In this document: piece by piece, positions 42,008 through 42,074 of the stretch
Position numbering within the stretch: position 1 is the first letter of the stretch
Layout of the letters: each line of letters opens with the position of its first letter
Source: Oscillospiraceae bacterium
Lineage (GTDB): Bacteria; Bacillota; Clostridia; Oscillospirales; Ruminococcaceae
Length of the DNA: 42,074 nucleotides
Direction of reading: 5' to 3'
NCBI GenBank assembly: GCA_024404875.1
Contig: JAKSPK010000018.1
Location: forward strand, 1-42,074
Translations under genes and position numbers: made by a program
The notes under the pieces: model-generated
Seen by the model: only the letters and a program-made list of their open reading frames with translations
Told to the model about the DNA's origin: nothing
Database searches by the model: none

Positions 42008-42074
42008 GGGGTTTCTGATACGCCCATTGCTGCACCTTTCGAGTTAAAATAATTCAAGAAATATCGGCATTTCT

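Larger units (their letters stand above)
41500..42074. other. Gene-free end of the window
   Basis: No convincing gene. The stretch is AT-richer than its surroundings and contains a minus-strand promoter (41979-42007), a terminator (41642-41681) and three GTTATC/GATAAC inverted pairs: 41725-41738, 41865-41877 and 41895-41924. Bases 42008-42074 are too few to judge. Confidence 0.5.

Noticed and set aside
41832-42035. A 67-codon minus-strand frame at the right end
   Set aside because: It begins upstream of and runs through a perfect promoter, and has no ribosome site.

Overview
The window looks like chromosome from a Gram-positive, low-to-moderate GC, anaerobic, fibre-degrading Ruminococcaceae (Oscillospiraceae) bacterium, probably Ruminococcus or a close relative. 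The evidence is: three secreted proteins with C-terminal type I dockerins (two GH5 cellulases and one leucine-rich-repeat protein), Thr-rich linkers, clostridial sporulation genes (cotJABC, spoIIID, a SpoIIM-like gene), a T-box leader, a THF riboswitch, strong AGGAGG-type ribosome sites, and many near-consensus SigA promoters with a 17-bp spacer. I cannot name the species from sequence alone. No tRNA, rRNA, CRISPR array, insertion sequence or phage gene was seen.

Layout. 1-8.3 kb (minus strand): coaBC (coenzyme A synthesis), a sugar-binding-protein/GGDEF diguanylate cyclase, an HD-GYP c-di-GMP phosphodiesterase, and a large M16C zinc peptidase that is the first gene of an operon with the HD-GYP gene. 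8.3-9.9 kb: a secreted LRR-dockerin protein on the plus strand. 10-16.9 kb (minus strand): a thymidylate-kinase-family gene, glmS behind an unusually long leader, thrS behind a complete threonine T-box, and pdaA (spore cortex lactam formation) with a small membrane protein. 17.1-21.9 kb: rpe and a MecA-like adaptor, convergent and overlapping at their stops, then a tight four-gene plus-strand operon. That operon encodes three divergent RnfD-, RnfE- and RnfA-like membrane proteins and a membrane-anchored putative glycoside hydrolase (DUF4015-like). The Rnf-like trio is the most unusual item: gene order and fold signatures are kept, but rnfB, rnfC and rnfG are absent and the cofactor-binding residues seem to be lost.

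22-23.1 kb: the cotJABC spore coat operon. 23.2-28.1 kb (minus strand): tandem paralogous GH5-dockerin cellulases and an SseB-family gene. 28.2-28.9 kb: a short promoter-to-terminator unit that probably makes a structured RNA, and a DUF1292 gene. 28.9-30 kb: about 1 kb without a convincing gene, although it has a consensus promoter and a terminator about 700 nt apart. 30-32.5 kb: iorAB (indolepyruvate:ferredoxin oxidoreductase). 32.6-37.9 kb (plus strand): spoIIID, pfkA, a THF riboswitch controlling folT, proC, a SpoIIM-like protein, a DUF624-like membrane protein and a small lipoprotein. 37.9-41.4 kb (minus strand): pheST. 41.5-42.07 kb: no gene, but a second promoter-to-terminator unit with repeated GTTATC/GATAAC inverted pairs.

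The genes mainly serve translation (thrS, pheST), central and cofactor metabolism (pfkA, rpe, coaBC, glmS, tmk, proC, iorAB, folT), plant-fibre attack, c-di-GMP signalling and sporulation. All calls rest on reading motifs, gene order and signals by eye; no database search was run.
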